Below, piece by piece: positions 1-8,648 of a stretch of DNA of 64,000 nucleotides. Position 1 is the stretch's first letter. Each line of letters begins with the position of its first letter. The stretch covers positions 2,491,954 to 2,555,953 of the forward strand of contig NZ_KB375281.1 in the NCBI RefSeq assembly GCF_000336555.1, written 5' to 3'. The position numbers and the translations under genes were made by a program. The notes beneath the pieces were generated by a model. It made no database searches. It was given only the letters and a program-made list of their open reading frames with translations, and was not told where the DNA came from. This DNA comes from Afipia clevelandensis ATCC 49720 (GTDB lineage Bacteria; Pseudomonadota; Alphaproteobacteria; Rhizobiales; Xanthobacteraceae).

Positions 1-169
1 GCCGGAACAGTGTTTCTTCGAGAAAGCCGGATGACCGCGCAGCGTCCTTGCCGGATTTTCCTTCAGCCCGGCGTTGTTTTCTGTTCACGATCTCGACCTG
101 ATGGATGTTTCAGCGGCGCGGGACACTACGTCATCGGTTTGATGCGATCCAGATGCAGGACGGCGGCGA
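1..169. other. Left edge, no gene recognised
   Basis: I see no convincing coding frame, tRNA or terminator between the window start and the stop codon of the minus-strand DUF459 gene. It could hold the 3' flank of a gene outside the window. Confidence 0.4.
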
Positions 170-1807
170 TTACCAGCGTCCGAACCCGAAGAACCCCGAG
201 AAAGGCGACGGGCTGACATTCCCCGATGGCCGCGCGAATCCGTCACGCGGGCCGCCCCGCTGGCGCTGCTGCGGCGGCGCGTTCGGATTGAACAGGCCCT
301 GCACCACGACCTGCTGCTTTTTCGGCTTCGGCTTCGGCGGGGTTGCGCTATCCGCCGGTGCGCTGGCCACCACCGGATCGCTCGGCGGCGCACTGAGCAC
401 GCCGACCTCGCGGCGCGGCCAGGCAAAATCATCGGCGCGGCCGGCGGGCGGCGCGAGCGGTTCACCTTTCACCAGCGTGCGCGCGGCCAGCGCATCGACG
501 GATGCCGGGCGCGTGCCGACACCGCCGAGCAGTTCATCGGTGCCGACCTGCGAGGCCACCAGCGGCATCACCGGCCCCATCAGCGGACGCGGCCCGGCTT
601 CACCGGGGCGGATGTTGGCATCCGGTGCAAAGGTTTCGCTCGGCACCGCCAGCGGACCATCGGTATGGGCTGCGAGCACGCGGCGGATTTCCCGCTCGGT
701 ATAATGCGCCAGCTTGCGCGCGCCGGCCTTGGTGAAGAACACGCCATCGCCCGAGCGCAGGCGGCGAATCTGGCCCTCGAAGTCCGGGCCTTGTGTGGTG
801 AAACGTCCGGCGTCATCGACGAAACCGTCCCAGACGTCGACATAGGTGATCCCGGCCTTGCCCGCGCCGTCGCGATAGAGCGCGTCGAGGAACAGCATGT
901 CGGATGTCGCCTTCGGCCCGCGCACCGCGGGCAGTCCGACCCAGAGCACCGGCACGCCCTTGGATTTCAGGACGGCGATCATCTCCTCGATTTTCTTGGC
1001 GTAGAGTTCGACCCAGCGTTCGTCGCGGAAATCGTGCACGCCGCCGGCAGAGCGGCCTTTCTCCGGCGACATGATTTGCGGCTGATCGTCATCGTCGTCA
1101 GCAGCAGCGTCCGCATCGGACGCCTTGCTATCTGCGGTCTTGCTGTCGGCGCCGGTTTCAGCGGGTTTGTCGCCGGGCTTGGCCATTGCATCCTGTTCGT
1201 TCGGCTTGCCGCGCGAATCCTTCTTCGCGTTTTTCTTGTCGGCCTTGTCACCCGGTTTGGCATCGGGCTTCTTTTCAACCACCGGCTCGCGGATCGGAAT
1301 GCGGTCGTGCAGGCCGAGCATCACCACGATCACGTCCGGCTTCTCTGTCGCGAGAATGCCTTTCGCTGCCGCCGCCCAGTCCGCCGGATCGCCCTTGGGC
1401 TGATACTTGATCAGGCCCGAGACGGTCTTGTGCTTGCGGATCACGCCGAGGTCCGGCGTTTCCGACAGCGCATCTTCCAGACCATAGGCCAGCCAGTCCG
1501 CCATGGCGTCGCCGAGCACCAGCACGTTGCGGTCGGCGGGGGTGTCGCGCTTGGCAGCGGCGGGCGCGCGGGAATAATCGACACGCGGCGCAGGCTGCTG
1601 ACGGTCGGGGCCGAAGGCATCGCCGAACGGCGAGAAGAAACCGCCGCCACGCTGCGGCGCCGGGCGCTGCGGACGGCCGAAACCGAAATCGAAAAACTGC
1701 GCCGAGGCAGGCGCGACGATTCCGAACAGCATGGCGCCCGCGACGGCGAAGACCGCCAGCGGGCCTTTTCCGGTCAGGATGCGAAAAAAGGAGGTCCGTT
1801 TCGGCAT
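170..1807 (-). CDS. Exported SGNH/GDSL-like hydrolase, DUF459 family
   Basis: About 545 residues. I chose the ATG at 1807 because it puts a basic start (MPKRTSFF) and a hydrophobic segment ending in APASAQ at the N-terminus, a typical signal peptide; the frame stays open upstream to 1966. The mature protein has a Phe/Gly-rich stretch, then a DUF459 (SGNH-hydrolase-like) core with VLGDAMADWLAYGLE (nucleophile-block position) and VIVVMLGLHDR. Within the core is a charged Lys/Asp-rich insertion (AKPGDKPAETGADSK...DDDDD) that looks disordered. The C-terminal third is proline-rich and ends in a Phe/Gly tail. Family members are thought to act on cell-envelope polysaccharide, but the substrate is unknown. 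It is transcribed divergently from the arsenic operon. Confidence 0.8.
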   Translation of the reverse strand: MPKRTSFFRILTGKGPLAVFAVAGAMLFGIVAPASAQFFDFGFGRPQRPAPQRGGGFFSPFGDAFGPDRQQPAPRVDYSRAPAAAKRDTPADRNVLVLGDAMADWLAYGLEDALSETPDLGVIRKHKTVSGLIKYQPKGDPADWAAAAKGILATEKPDVIVVMLGLHDRIPIREPVVEKKPDAKPGDKADKKNAKKDSRGKPNEQDAMAKPGDKPAETGADSKTADSKASDADAAADDDDDQPQIMSPEKGRSAGGVHDFRDERWVELYAKKIEEMIAVLKSKGVPVLWVGLPAVRGPKATSDMLFLDALYRDGAGKAGITYVDVWDGFVDDAGRFTTQGPDFEGQIRRLRSGDGVFFTKAGARKLAHYTEREIRRVLAAHTDGPLAVPSETFAPDANIRPGEAGPRPLMGPVMPLVASQVGTDELLGGVGTRPASVDALAARTLVKGEPLAPPAGRADDFAWPRREVGVLSAPPSDPVVASAPADSATPPKPKPKKQQVVVQGLFNPNAPPQQRQRGGPRDGFARPSGNVSPSPFSGFFGFGRW

Positions 1808-1973
1808 GCGTCTCACAGCTCGGGCGGAAAAGCGTAGCGTCAAAATAATAGCAGATTCAGGCCCGAACGGGGCGGACCGGCGAGACATAACAGGCCCCGC
1901 CGGCCCGGCGTCAAGGGCGCGCGAGCGACGGAATACCGGTGTTTCAGATGTTTCTGCGATGGACACGGTTCGT

Positions 1974-1995
1974 TATATCCATTAATCTGGATATA
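1974..1995. promoter_or_regulatory. Probable ArsR operator overlapping the arsR start
   Basis: A perfect inverted repeat with arms TATATCC and GGATATA and an 8-base spacer ends on the A of the arsR start codon at 1995. Its position fits autorepression by ArsR. No well-spaced Shine-Dalgarno sequence precedes the ATG, so the message may be leaderless or very short-leadered. Confidence 0.6.
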
Positions 1996-2360
1996 TGGAA
2001 TCAGATAGCGCCATCCTCGCCCTCGCGGCCCTCGCCCAGCCGACCCGGCTCGACGTGTTCAAGCTGCTGGTGCGGCACGAACCCGATGGCCTCGCCGCGG
2101 GCGACATCGCCCGGACGCTGGCGGTGCCGCAGAACACCATGTCGTCGCATCTGGCGATCCTGACCCGCGCGAACCTTGTCCAAGCCAAACGAACCGGCAG
2201 GTCGATCGTCTATCGCGCCAGCCTCGCGCATTTCCAGGACGTCGTGCTGTTCATGCTGACCGATTGCTGCGGCGGCAAGCCGGAAATCTGCGCGCCGCTG
2301 ATCGAAAGCCTGACGCCCTGCTGCCCGCCGGTGAAAAAGAGGAAGCCTGCAAATGTCTGA
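1995..2360 (+). CDS. arsR: ArsR-type arsenite-responsive repressor
   Basis: 121 residues, the usual size of SmtB/ArsR winged-helix repressors. It opens with ALAALAQPTRLDVFKLL and carries the recognition-helix region PQNTMSSHLAIL (about 45-56). A cysteine cluster near the C-terminus (C91, C92, C99, plus C109/C110) resembles the CC...C arsenite site of Acidithiobacillus-type ArsR rather than the alpha-3 CVC site of E. coli ArsR. It should dissociate from the operator at 1974-1995 on As(III) binding and derepress the five-gene operon. Its end overlaps the next gene by 8 bases. Confidence 0.9.
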   Translation: MESDSAILALAALAQPTRLDVFKLLVRHEPDGLAAGDIARTLAVPQNTMSSHLAILTRANLVQAKRTGRSIVYRASLAHFQDVVLFMLTDCCGGKPEICAPLIESLTPCCPPVKKRKPANV

Positions 2361-2880
2361 TCGCATCTACAATGTCCTGTTTCTCTGCACTGGCAACAGT
2401 GCGCGCTCCATCCTGGCTGAATCCGTTCTGCACAAGGAAGGGCGCGGACGTTTTCGCGCATTCTCCGCCGGCAGCCAGCCGAAAGGCTCTGTGAACCCCT
2501 TCGCAATCAAGGTTCTCAAGGGCGCCGACTTTCCTGTCGATGGCTTGCGATCGAAAAGCTGGGAAGAATTTGCGGCTGCCGATGCGCCGGTGATAGATTT
2601 CGTTTTCACTGTTTGTGACAATGCCGCGGGTGAATCCTGTCCGGTTTGGCCGGGACAGCCGATGACGGCGCATTGGGGGATCGAAGATCCCGCGGAGGTT
2701 CAGGGCACCGACCTCGAAAAGGAAGCGGCCTTCGTCGCCGCGCTCCGCTACATGAAAAATCGCATCGCGATCTTTACCAGCCTCCCGCTCGGCAGCATCG
2801 ACAAACTGTCTCTCGGGACGAAGTTGCGCGACATCGGCCGCACCGAGGGATCGACCACTGGCCAGGACAAAGCAAGTTGA
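2353..2880 (+). CDS. arsC: Arsenate reductase, thioredoxin-coupled (LMW-phosphatase fold)
   Basis: 175 residues. The N-terminus VLFLCTGNSARS is the phosphate-binding loop of the low-molecular-weight tyrosine phosphatase fold, with nucleophile Cys12. FTVCDNAAGESCP supplies Cys88 and Cys96, equivalent to the Cys82/Cys89 relay of Bacillus ArsC, and HWGIEDPA supplies the general-acid Asp. It reduces As(V) to As(III) using thioredoxin, probably in the cytoplasm. It overlaps arsR by 8 bases, and its TGA overlaps the next ATG. A second, unrelated arsenate reductase lies in the same operon (3572-3991). Confidence 0.92.
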   Translation: MSDRIYNVLFLCTGNSARSILAESVLHKEGRGRFRAFSAGSQPKGSVNPFAIKVLKGADFPVDGLRSKSWEEFAAADAPVIDFVFTVCDNAAGESCPVWPGQPMTAHWGIEDPAEVQGTDLEKEAAFVAALRYMKNRIAIFTSLPLGSIDKLSLGTKLRDIGRTEGSTTGQDKAS

Positions 2881-3575
2881 TGCCCGTTTTCGATTTGCAG
2901 CGCCGTCTCGCGGCGGAAGCCATCGGCACAGCCTTTCTGGTCGCCACCGTTGTCGGCTCCGGCATCATGGCCGAACGGCTGACCGGCGACACCGCGCTCG
3001 CGCTGCTCGGCAACACCATCCCGACCGGCGCGATGCTGATCGTCCTGATCACGCTGCTTGGGCCGGTGTCGGGCGCGCATTTCAATCCGGCGGTGACGCT
3101 GGTATTCGCGCTCAGGCGCGAATTGTCTGGCCGCGAAGCGCTGCTGTATGTGGCGGCGCAGATTATCGGCGGCATCGCCGGCACCATGATCGCGCACACG
3201 ATGTTCGCACTGCCGGTCGTCGATCTGTCGATGAAGGTGCGAACCGGCGGCGCGCAATGGTTCGCCGAAGCGGTCGCGGCCTTCGGGCTGGTGACGACGA
3301 TTCTCGCAGGCCTGCGCGTCAGGCCCACGGCCATCCCGGCGCTGGTCGGCCTTTACATCACGGCGGCGTACTGGTTCACCGCGTCGACGTCCTTCGCCAA
3401 TCCCGCCGTCGCCATCGCGCGCTCCTTCAGCAACACCTTCTCCGGCATCCGGCCGCAGGATCTTCCAGGCTTCATCACCGCGGAACTGCTTGGCGCGGTC
3501 GCGGCGCTCATGTTTGCGAACTGGCTGTTCCGCGAAACGACAAGCCAAACCACATCCATCGAGGCCGAAGCATGA
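2880..3575 (+). CDS. aqpS: Aquaglyceroporin for arsenite, AqpS-like
   Basis: About 231 residues. The ATG at 2880 overlaps the preceding stop (TGATG). It is a six-helix MIP channel with both NPA boxes: GAHFNPAVTL in the first half and ANPAVAIARSF in the second. Placement inside an ars operon with no arsB or acr3 efflux pump matches the Sinorhizobium meliloti arrangement, where AqpS lets internally generated As(III) leave down its gradient. The role here is inferred from that precedent; the motifs alone show only a MIP channel. Confidence 0.88.
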   Translation: MPVFDLQRRLAAEAIGTAFLVATVVGSGIMAERLTGDTALALLGNTIPTGAMLIVLITLLGPVSGAHFNPAVTLVFALRRELSGREALLYVAAQIIGGIAGTMIAHTMFALPVVDLSMKVRTGGAQWFAEAVAAFGLVTTILAGLRVRPTAIPALVGLYITAAYWFTASTSFANPAVAIARSFSNTFSGIRPQDLPGFITAELLGAVAALMFANWLFRETTSQTTSIEAEA

Positions 3576-3991
3576 GCGTCACGATCTATCACAACCCGGA
3601 CTGCGGCACCTCGCGCAACACACTGGCGATGATCCGCGCCAGCGGCGAAGAACCGACCGTGATCGAATATCTGAAAACGCCCCCGAGCCGCGCGCGGCTC
3701 GTTGAACTGATCGCGGCGATGAACATCACGCCGCGCGACCTGCTGCGCGAAAAGGGCACGCCCTATGCGGAGCTTGGCCTCGGCGATCCGGCATTGACCG
3801 GCGAGCAGATTGTCGACGCAATGCTGGCGCACCCGATCCTGATCAACCGGCCGATTGTCGAGACGCCGAAGGGCACGCGCCTGTGCCGCCCGTCCGAAGC
3901 CGTGCTCGATCTGCTGGACAATCCCGTCGCGTCCTTCGCCAAGGAAGACGGCGAGATCGTGAGAGTGAAGACCTCGCCAAATGCCGGTTGA
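3572..3991 (+). CDS. arsC: Arsenate reductase, glutaredoxin-coupled (ArsC/Spx family)
   Basis: 139 residues, starting at an ATG that overlaps the aquaporin stop (ATGA). The N-terminus [16 protein letters not shown] carries the catalytic cysteine of the thioredoxin-fold ArsC family (E. coli R773 type), and LLREKG, INRPIV and RLCRPSE supply the arginines that bind arsenate. It uses glutaredoxin and glutathione, so the operon encodes two mechanistically different arsenate reductases. It overlaps arsH by 11 bases. Confidence 0.9.
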   Translation: MSVTIYHNPDCGTSRNTLAMIRASGEEPTVIEYLKTPPSRARLVELIAAMNITPRDLLREKGTPYAELGLGDPALTGEQIVDAMLAHPILINRPIVETPKGTRLCRPSEAVLDLLDNPVASFAKEDGEIVRVKTSPNAG

Positions 3992-4691
3992 TCTTCCGAA
4001 TATCGACAACAACGCATTTGCGCTGCCGGACACGTCCCTGCTGCGCCTTCATGCGTCGTCCCATCGCCCGCGCATTCTTCTGCTGTATGGCTCCCTGCGC
4101 GAGCGCTCGTTCAGCCGCTTTCTGACGATGGAGGCCGCGCGCCTTCTGCAGGCGCTGGGCGCGGAAACCCGCATCTTCAATCCGTCCGGCCTGCCGCTGG
4201 CTGACGATGCTCCGGCATCGCATCCCAAGGTGCAGGAGCTGCGCGAGCTGTCGGCCTGGTCCGAGGGGCAGGTGTGGTCGAGTCCCGAGCGTCACGGCGC
4301 CATGACCGGCATCATGAAAACCCAGATCGACTGGATTCCGCTATCGCTGGGCGCGGTGCGCCCCACGCAGGGCAAGACGCTGGCTGTCATGCAGGTCAGC
4401 GGCGGATCTCAGTCCTTCAATGCGATCAACCAGATGCGCGTGCTCGGACGCTGGATGCGCATGATCACGATTCCGAACCAGTCGTCGGTTGCGAAAGCCT
4501 ATGAACAGTTCGACGACGCCGGGCGGATGAAGCCGTCCGCCTACTACGACCGCGTGGTGGACGTGATGGAAGAACTGGTCAAGTTCACGCTGCTGACCCG
4601 CGATACATCGGCCTATCTGACGGATCGTTACAGCGAGCGGAAGGAAAATGCCGCCAGACTTTCCGCGCGCGTCAACCTGCATTCCATCTGA
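3981..4691 (+). CDS. arsH: ArsH NADPH-dependent FMN flavoprotein
   Basis: 236 residues, normal for ArsH. The flavodoxin-like core shows [14 protein letters not shown] (FMN phosphate loop, about 33-46), [12 protein letters not shown] and [27 protein letters not shown], all characteristic of ArsH. Family members oxidise trivalent organoarsenicals and reduce quinones or Fe(III). It is the last gene of the five-gene operon and faces the minus-strand transglycosylase with 6 bases between the stops. Confidence 0.92.
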   Translation: MPVDLPNIDNNAFALPDTSLLRLHASSHRPRILLLYGSLRERSFSRFLTMEAARLLQALGAETRIFNPSGLPLADDAPASHPKVQELRELSAWSEGQVWSSPERHGAMTGIMKTQIDWIPLSLGAVRPTQGKTLAVMQVSGGSQSFNAINQMRVLGRWMRMITIPNQSSVAKAYEQFDDAGRMKPSAYYDRVVDVMEELVKFTLLTRDTSAYLTDRYSERKENAARLSARVNLHSI

Positions 4692-4697
4692 GGCACA

Positions 4698-6143
4698 TCA
4701 GCGCCCGCGCAGCCGCGCCAGCACGCCGGATGAGGCGAAGCCGTCGGCGGGCAGACCGGCGGCGGCCTGGAAGCTGCGCAGCGCCTTCTTCGTCTCGCTG
4801 CCGAGCGTGCCGTCCGGCTCGCCGCGATAGAAACCGCGCTGCGCCAGCAACTGCTGCAACTCGAACCGCTCGTCGCGCGAGAGCACCCGCTCCTGCCGCG
4901 GCCATTGCTGCACGAACGGCGCACCGCCGCGCAGCCGGTCGGCGAAATGGCCAATGGCGAGCGCGTACGCCTCCGACGGATTGTAGCGCATGATCGAGCG
5001 GAAATTGCCGAGCATCAGGAAGCCGGGGCCGTCGGCACCTGCGGGCGCAAGCAGGAACGCCTTGTCGCTGGTGCGCGGAAACGGCTTGCCGGCGCGCTTG
5101 ATGCCGAGATGCTGCCACTGCGCGATGGTGTAGGTCTTGGCGCGGTCGGCATGCAGATAGTTGAAGCCCTGCGGCACCTCGACCTCATAGCCCCAGGTCT
5201 GGCCCTGCGACCAGCCGTCCTTTTTGAACTTCGCGGCGGTGGAGGCGATGATGTCCGGCACATCGTCTACGGTGTTGCGCTTGCCGTCGCGGTCGAAATC
5301 CACCGCGAAGCGCTTGAACGCAGTCGGCATGAACTGCGTCGCGCCGAACGCGCCGGCCCATGAGCCGCGCATCTGCTGCGGCGTCAGGTCGCCGTGATGC
5401 AAAATCTCAAGTGCTGCGAGAAATTCGTCCTTGAAATAGCCCTGACGGCGGCCGACGCAGGCCAGCGTCGCGGTCGAATTCAGCACGCTGCGGTCGCCGC
5501 CCTGCGTGCCGTAGTTCGACTCGATGCCCCAGATCGCCGCGATGATATAGCGATCGACGCCATAGGCTTTCTCGACGGCGGCGAAGGTCGCCGCGTTCTT
5601 CGCCAGCACTTCGCGCCCGCGTGCGATCCGCGCATCGGTGACCAGGATGTCGAGATAGTCCCACACCGCCTTGGTGAATTCCGGCTGCGAGTCCATCAGG
5701 TCCATGATGCGCAGGTCGGGATAAAGATCGGCTGTGAAGCGGCGGAAGCTCGCCTCCGACACGCCGCGCCGATGAGCCTCCGGCCAGAAGCCGGCGATGC
5801 AGCGCTCGAAATTCGCCGCCGAATTGCGGATCGCATCCGCGGTCATCAAGGGATGGCCGGATGCGCCGTCCTCGCCGCTCCATTCCTTGGCGGGCGAGGC
5901 CTGCGCCATGCGGCGCGAGGGCGCGGCCCGCGGCGCGGGCGCAAGCTGGCGAGAGGCCTGCGGCGGCTGTTGCTGGATCGCGCCGGTGATGTCGCCGAAC
6001 CACGACAACGGCCCGCGGCCGGACGCGCTCTGGCCATGGGCCGGCGCGGCGGCAAACAGGGACACCACCCCGACCACGGACAGGGTCAGCGCCGCACCCG
6101 CGACCATCAGCCACGGGCTTTCTTCACGTTCGATCCGTGCCAT
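4698..6143 (-). CDS. Lytic murein transglycosylase, MltB family with C-terminal peptidoglycan-binding domain
   Basis: About 481 residues from the ATG at 6143; the open frame extends four codons to a GTG. A hydrophobic N-terminal segment (WLMVAGAALTLSVVGVVSLFAAAPAHG) is a signal peptide or anchor. The catalytic domain (about 110-400) has IIAAIWGIESNYGT, with the catalytic Glu in WGIESN, and GAFGATQFMPTAF. The last 60 residues (LSRDERFELQQLLAQRGFYRGEPDG...) form a PG_binding_1 domain. It cleaves peptidoglycan glycan strands to 1,6-anhydro products in the periplasm. A shorter relative without the binding domain lies at 25776-26582. Confidence 0.9.
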   Translation of the reverse strand: MARIEREESPWLMVAGAALTLSVVGVVSLFAAAPAHGQSASGRGPLSWFGDITGAIQQQPPQASRQLAPAPRAAPSRRMAQASPAKEWSGEDGASGHPLMTADAIRNSAANFERCIAGFWPEAHRRGVSEASFRRFTADLYPDLRIMDLMDSQPEFTKAVWDYLDILVTDARIARGREVLAKNAATFAAVEKAYGVDRYIIAAIWGIESNYGTQGGDRSVLNSTATLACVGRRQGYFKDEFLAALEILHHGDLTPQQMRGSWAGAFGATQFMPTAFKRFAVDFDRDGKRNTVDDVPDIIASTAAKFKKDGWSQGQTWGYEVEVPQGFNYLHADRAKTYTIAQWQHLGIKRAGKPFPRTSDKAFLLAPAGADGPGFLMLGNFRSIMRYNPSEAYALAIGHFADRLRGGAPFVQQWPRQERVLSRDERFELQQLLAQRGFYRGEPDGTLGSETKKALRSFQAAAGLPADGFASSGVLARLRGR

Positions 6144-6262
6144 CGTACTCCACACCCACTCAAGACCATCCCGCTTACAGGAGGCCCGGACAGGGTTTCC
6201 AGCCGATTAACAGAGCCGCATTTTTTGGCGGCGTGATGACGCGGGTTCTGGCTGAAAAGGGA

Positions 6263-6385
6263 AATTGCCCCTCACCCCAACCCTCTCCCCGCGTGCGGGG
6301 AGAGGGAGCTGGTTCGTGCGCCCTTACCTCTCCCCGTTCTGGCGGGGAGAGGTCGCGAGCCTTGGCGAGCGGGTGAGGGGCAATT
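6263..6385. repeat. Composite palindromic element with 15-bp terminal inverted repeats
   Basis: The outer ends are exact inverted repeats (AATTGCCCCTCACCC at 6263 and its complement ending at 6385). Inside are two GC-rich hairpins of the CTCCCCGC/GCGGGGAG type (6284-6306 and 6328-6352). A partial relative is at 9710-9753. The layout resembles a small non-autonomous REP/MITE-like element between mltB and galU. Confidence 0.7.
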
Positions 6386-6520
6386 CCAAAAATCCCCACC
6401 CTGCTTCAGGCACCGTTCATCCGTTCCCGGTTAGGGAACTCCTTGGCCATCCGGCCGTTTTTCAAGCCCGCAAAACCTGCTACCACCCATCAAGTCCCTT
6501 CCAAGCCCACAAAGAGCCTC

Positions 6521-7393
6521 ATGAAAATCCGCAAAGCTGTGTTTCCCGTCGCCGGTCTCGGCACCCGTTTCCTGCCCGCCACCAAGGCGATGCCCAAGGA
6601 AATGCTCACCGTGGTGGACCGCCCGCTGATCCAGCATGTGGTGGACGAGGCGCTGGAAGCGGGCATCGAACACCTCGTGTTCGTCACCGGGCGCAACAAG
6701 GGCGTGATCGAGGATCACTTCGACCGGCCCTATGAGCTTGAGGACACGCTGCGCGAGCGCAACAAGCTGAAGGAAATGGACATCCTCGAGCGCGACCAGC
6801 CGGAAGCCGGCGCGACCTCGTTCACCCGCCAGCAGGCGCCGCTCGGCCTCGGCCATGCGGTGTGGTGCGCGCGCGACATCATCGGCAACGAGCCGTTCGC
6901 CGTGCTGCTGCCGGACGTGCTGGTGAAGAACAAGCCGAGCGGCCTGAAACAGATGATCGACGCGGCGAATGCGGCAGGCGCGGACAAGGCCAACATCGTC
7001 GCGGTGGAAGAAGTGCCGATGGATCAGGTCCACATGTATGGCGTGGTCGGCGTCGGCAAGAGCAAAGGCGACCTGTTCGAGCTGAACGGCATGGTCGAGA
7101 AGCCGAAAAAGGAAGACGCGCCGTCCAACCTCTCGATCACCGGGCGCTACATCCTGCAGCCGGAAATCTTCAACATCCTGGAGACGCAGCCGAAGGGCGC
7201 CGGCGGCGAAATCCAGCTCACCGACGGCATGCTGAACCTTGCCAAGTCACAGCCGTTCTATGGCTTCAAGTTCAAGGGCAAGAGCTACGACTGCGGCTCG
7301 AAGTCAGGCTTTCTGGCCGCGAACATCGCCTACGCGATGGACCGCGAGGATTTGCGCAGCGATCTGTTGAGCGAGATGAAGAAGTACGTGTGA
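6521..7393 (+). CDS. galU: UTP-glucose-1-phosphate uridylyltransferase
   Basis: 290 residues from the ATG at 6521, a typical GalU length. It has the nucleotidyltransferase signature GLGTRFLPATKAMPKEML near the N-terminus, VTGRNKGVIEDHFD, the loop LLPDVLV, and EKPKKEDAPSN. It makes UDP-glucose from UTP and glucose-1-phosphate for exopolysaccharide, LPS and osmoregulated glucans. It stands alone between repeat elements with no operon partner visible. Confidence 0.95.
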   Translation: MKIRKAVFPVAGLGTRFLPATKAMPKEMLTVVDRPLIQHVVDEALEAGIEHLVFVTGRNKGVIEDHFDRPYELEDTLRERNKLKEMDILERDQPEAGATSFTRQQAPLGLGHAVWCARDIIGNEPFAVLLPDVLVKNKPSGLKQMIDAANAAGADKANIVAVEEVPMDQVHMYGVVGVGKSKGDLFELNGMVEKPKKEDAPSNLSITGRYILQPEIFNILETQPKGAGGEIQLTDGMLNLAKSQPFYGFKFKGKSYDCGSKSGFLAANIAYAMDREDLRSDLLSEMKKYV

Positions 7394-7462
7394 GGGCGGC
7401 GCAGTCCGCCGCCCCTCACCTGATCGCCCGTCGCCGAAAATATCGCTACATCACCGATACGC

Positions 7463-7672
7463 CCCCTCGCCCCGCTTGCGGGGAGAGGTGAAAGAGTCCT
7501 TCGTCATTGCGAGCGAAGCGAAGCAATCCATTCTTAACAAAAGCTGGATTGCTCCGTCGCTGTGCTCCTCGCAGTAACGACGGCAAGCGTCTGCTTGTCG
7601 CGGACGCTCGGTGACTCGCTGATCGCGCCACACTCTCAATCGTCATCACCGGGCTTGCCCCGGTGATCCACG
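7463..7672. repeat. Cluster of three dispersed palindromic repeats
   Basis: Within the 505-base gap after galU are a CCCCTCGCCCCGC/GCGGGGAGAGG hairpin (7463-7489), an imperfect inverted repeat built on TCATTGCGAGCGAAGC...GCAATCCA and its complement (about 7503-7583; relatives at 25689-25765 and 37502-37613), and a TCATCACCGGG/CCCCGGTGAT hairpin (7641-7672). I see no gene here; base composition turns AT-rich from about 7750. Confidence 0.7.
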
Positions 7673-7898
7673 GCTTGCTTCTTTCTCTTAAACAGACGTG
7701 GCTGGCCGGGACGGGCCTGACGTGCGCGAACGCTCGGGCCGTTATAGTTAGCTGACAAAGACCTATATTTGAGTGACGCTGAGGGGATTTCTTGCAATCA
7801 TCCTGCGGAGGCTTTCAGCCCGCGCATTTTTTCTATATTAGCTCCACCGCAAATTGATCGAATTTTCCCTCAAAGAAATTTCCCATGGGTAACATCAC

Positions 7899-8648
7899 AT
7901 GAGTGGCACGGGGTGCGGCAAAGACATTGAGTCTAAGGCGGAGGATCGAGCTGATCTTGTAAAGCGCTTGTTCGCTGTCGCGATATCGATCGGATTTGGC
8001 GCCGCTGTAATATCCGCAGACTGGGTAAAGGAGGGGCGCACCCCCAGTGTCATCGAGGCGAAGCAGATTGCAATCGTAGCTATCGCGATATTCGTAACCG
8101 TCTTGAGCTGGGATGGATATCTCGCATCCATACGAACAAAAAAATTGTATGACTGGCCCCGCTTTGCCATCGACGTGATTTTGGTGTTCACTTATTTGTT
8201 TCTATTCGCAACTTCAAAACATTCGAATTTTTGGTTGCCTATCTTGTCTTTCATTTTTTTTCTTTACGTTGTTTGGGACATCCTCACAATTCATCAGTTT
8301 CCCGACAAATACTTGCCACAGACGAACGGCTCTACACCGGACAAGGCCATCACTTACACATACATATACGGAGCGTGCGACCGCCCCAACGTCGATCGTG
8401 GACCTATCTCCACACTTAGTTGGGCTATCTACATCTGGTTTGTAGCGCTCATATTTGGTTTCCCATCTAACGATAACGTTTTCCTTTCGTGTATCTTCGC
8501 GTTTGCTGGATTAATCTTCTATCGGTGGGATAAATCGCATAAAGCCGAGACCAACCGCGGGCTACCTTCATTTGTTCGGGTAGGCCTCATAGTTGTCCTG
8601 TCGTGTTGTGGCGCGCTTATTCGATTCTGGTCTTCCTCCCTAATCTGA
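7899..8648 (+). CDS. Hypothetical membrane protein with about six helices
   Basis: 249 residues, no family recognised. Hydrophobic segments are visible around residues 25-45 (FAVAISIGFGAAVIS), 50-70 (IAIVAIAIFVTVLSW), 85-105 (FAIDVILVFTYLFLFA), 108-128 (FWLPILSFIFFLYVVW), 172-195 (AIYIWFVALIFGF) and 225-245 (VGLIVVLSCCGALI). A short soluble section follows helix four. It is clearly more AT-rich than the flanking core genes, so probably acquired. Its 3' end overlaps the convergent DUF1937 gene by 32 bases. The start has only a weak ribosome site. Confidence 0.6.
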   Translation: MSGTGCGKDIESKAEDRADLVKRLFAVAISIGFGAAVISADWVKEGRTPSVIEAKQIAIVAIAIFVTVLSWDGYLASIRTKKLYDWPRFAIDVILVFTYLFLFATSKHSNFWLPILSFIFFLYVVWDILTIHQFPDKYLPQTNGSTPDKAITYTYIYGACDRPNVDRGPISTLSWAIYIWFVALIFGFPSNDNVFLSCIFAFAGLIFYRWDKSHKAETNRGLPSFVRVGLIVVLSCCGALIRFWSSSLI

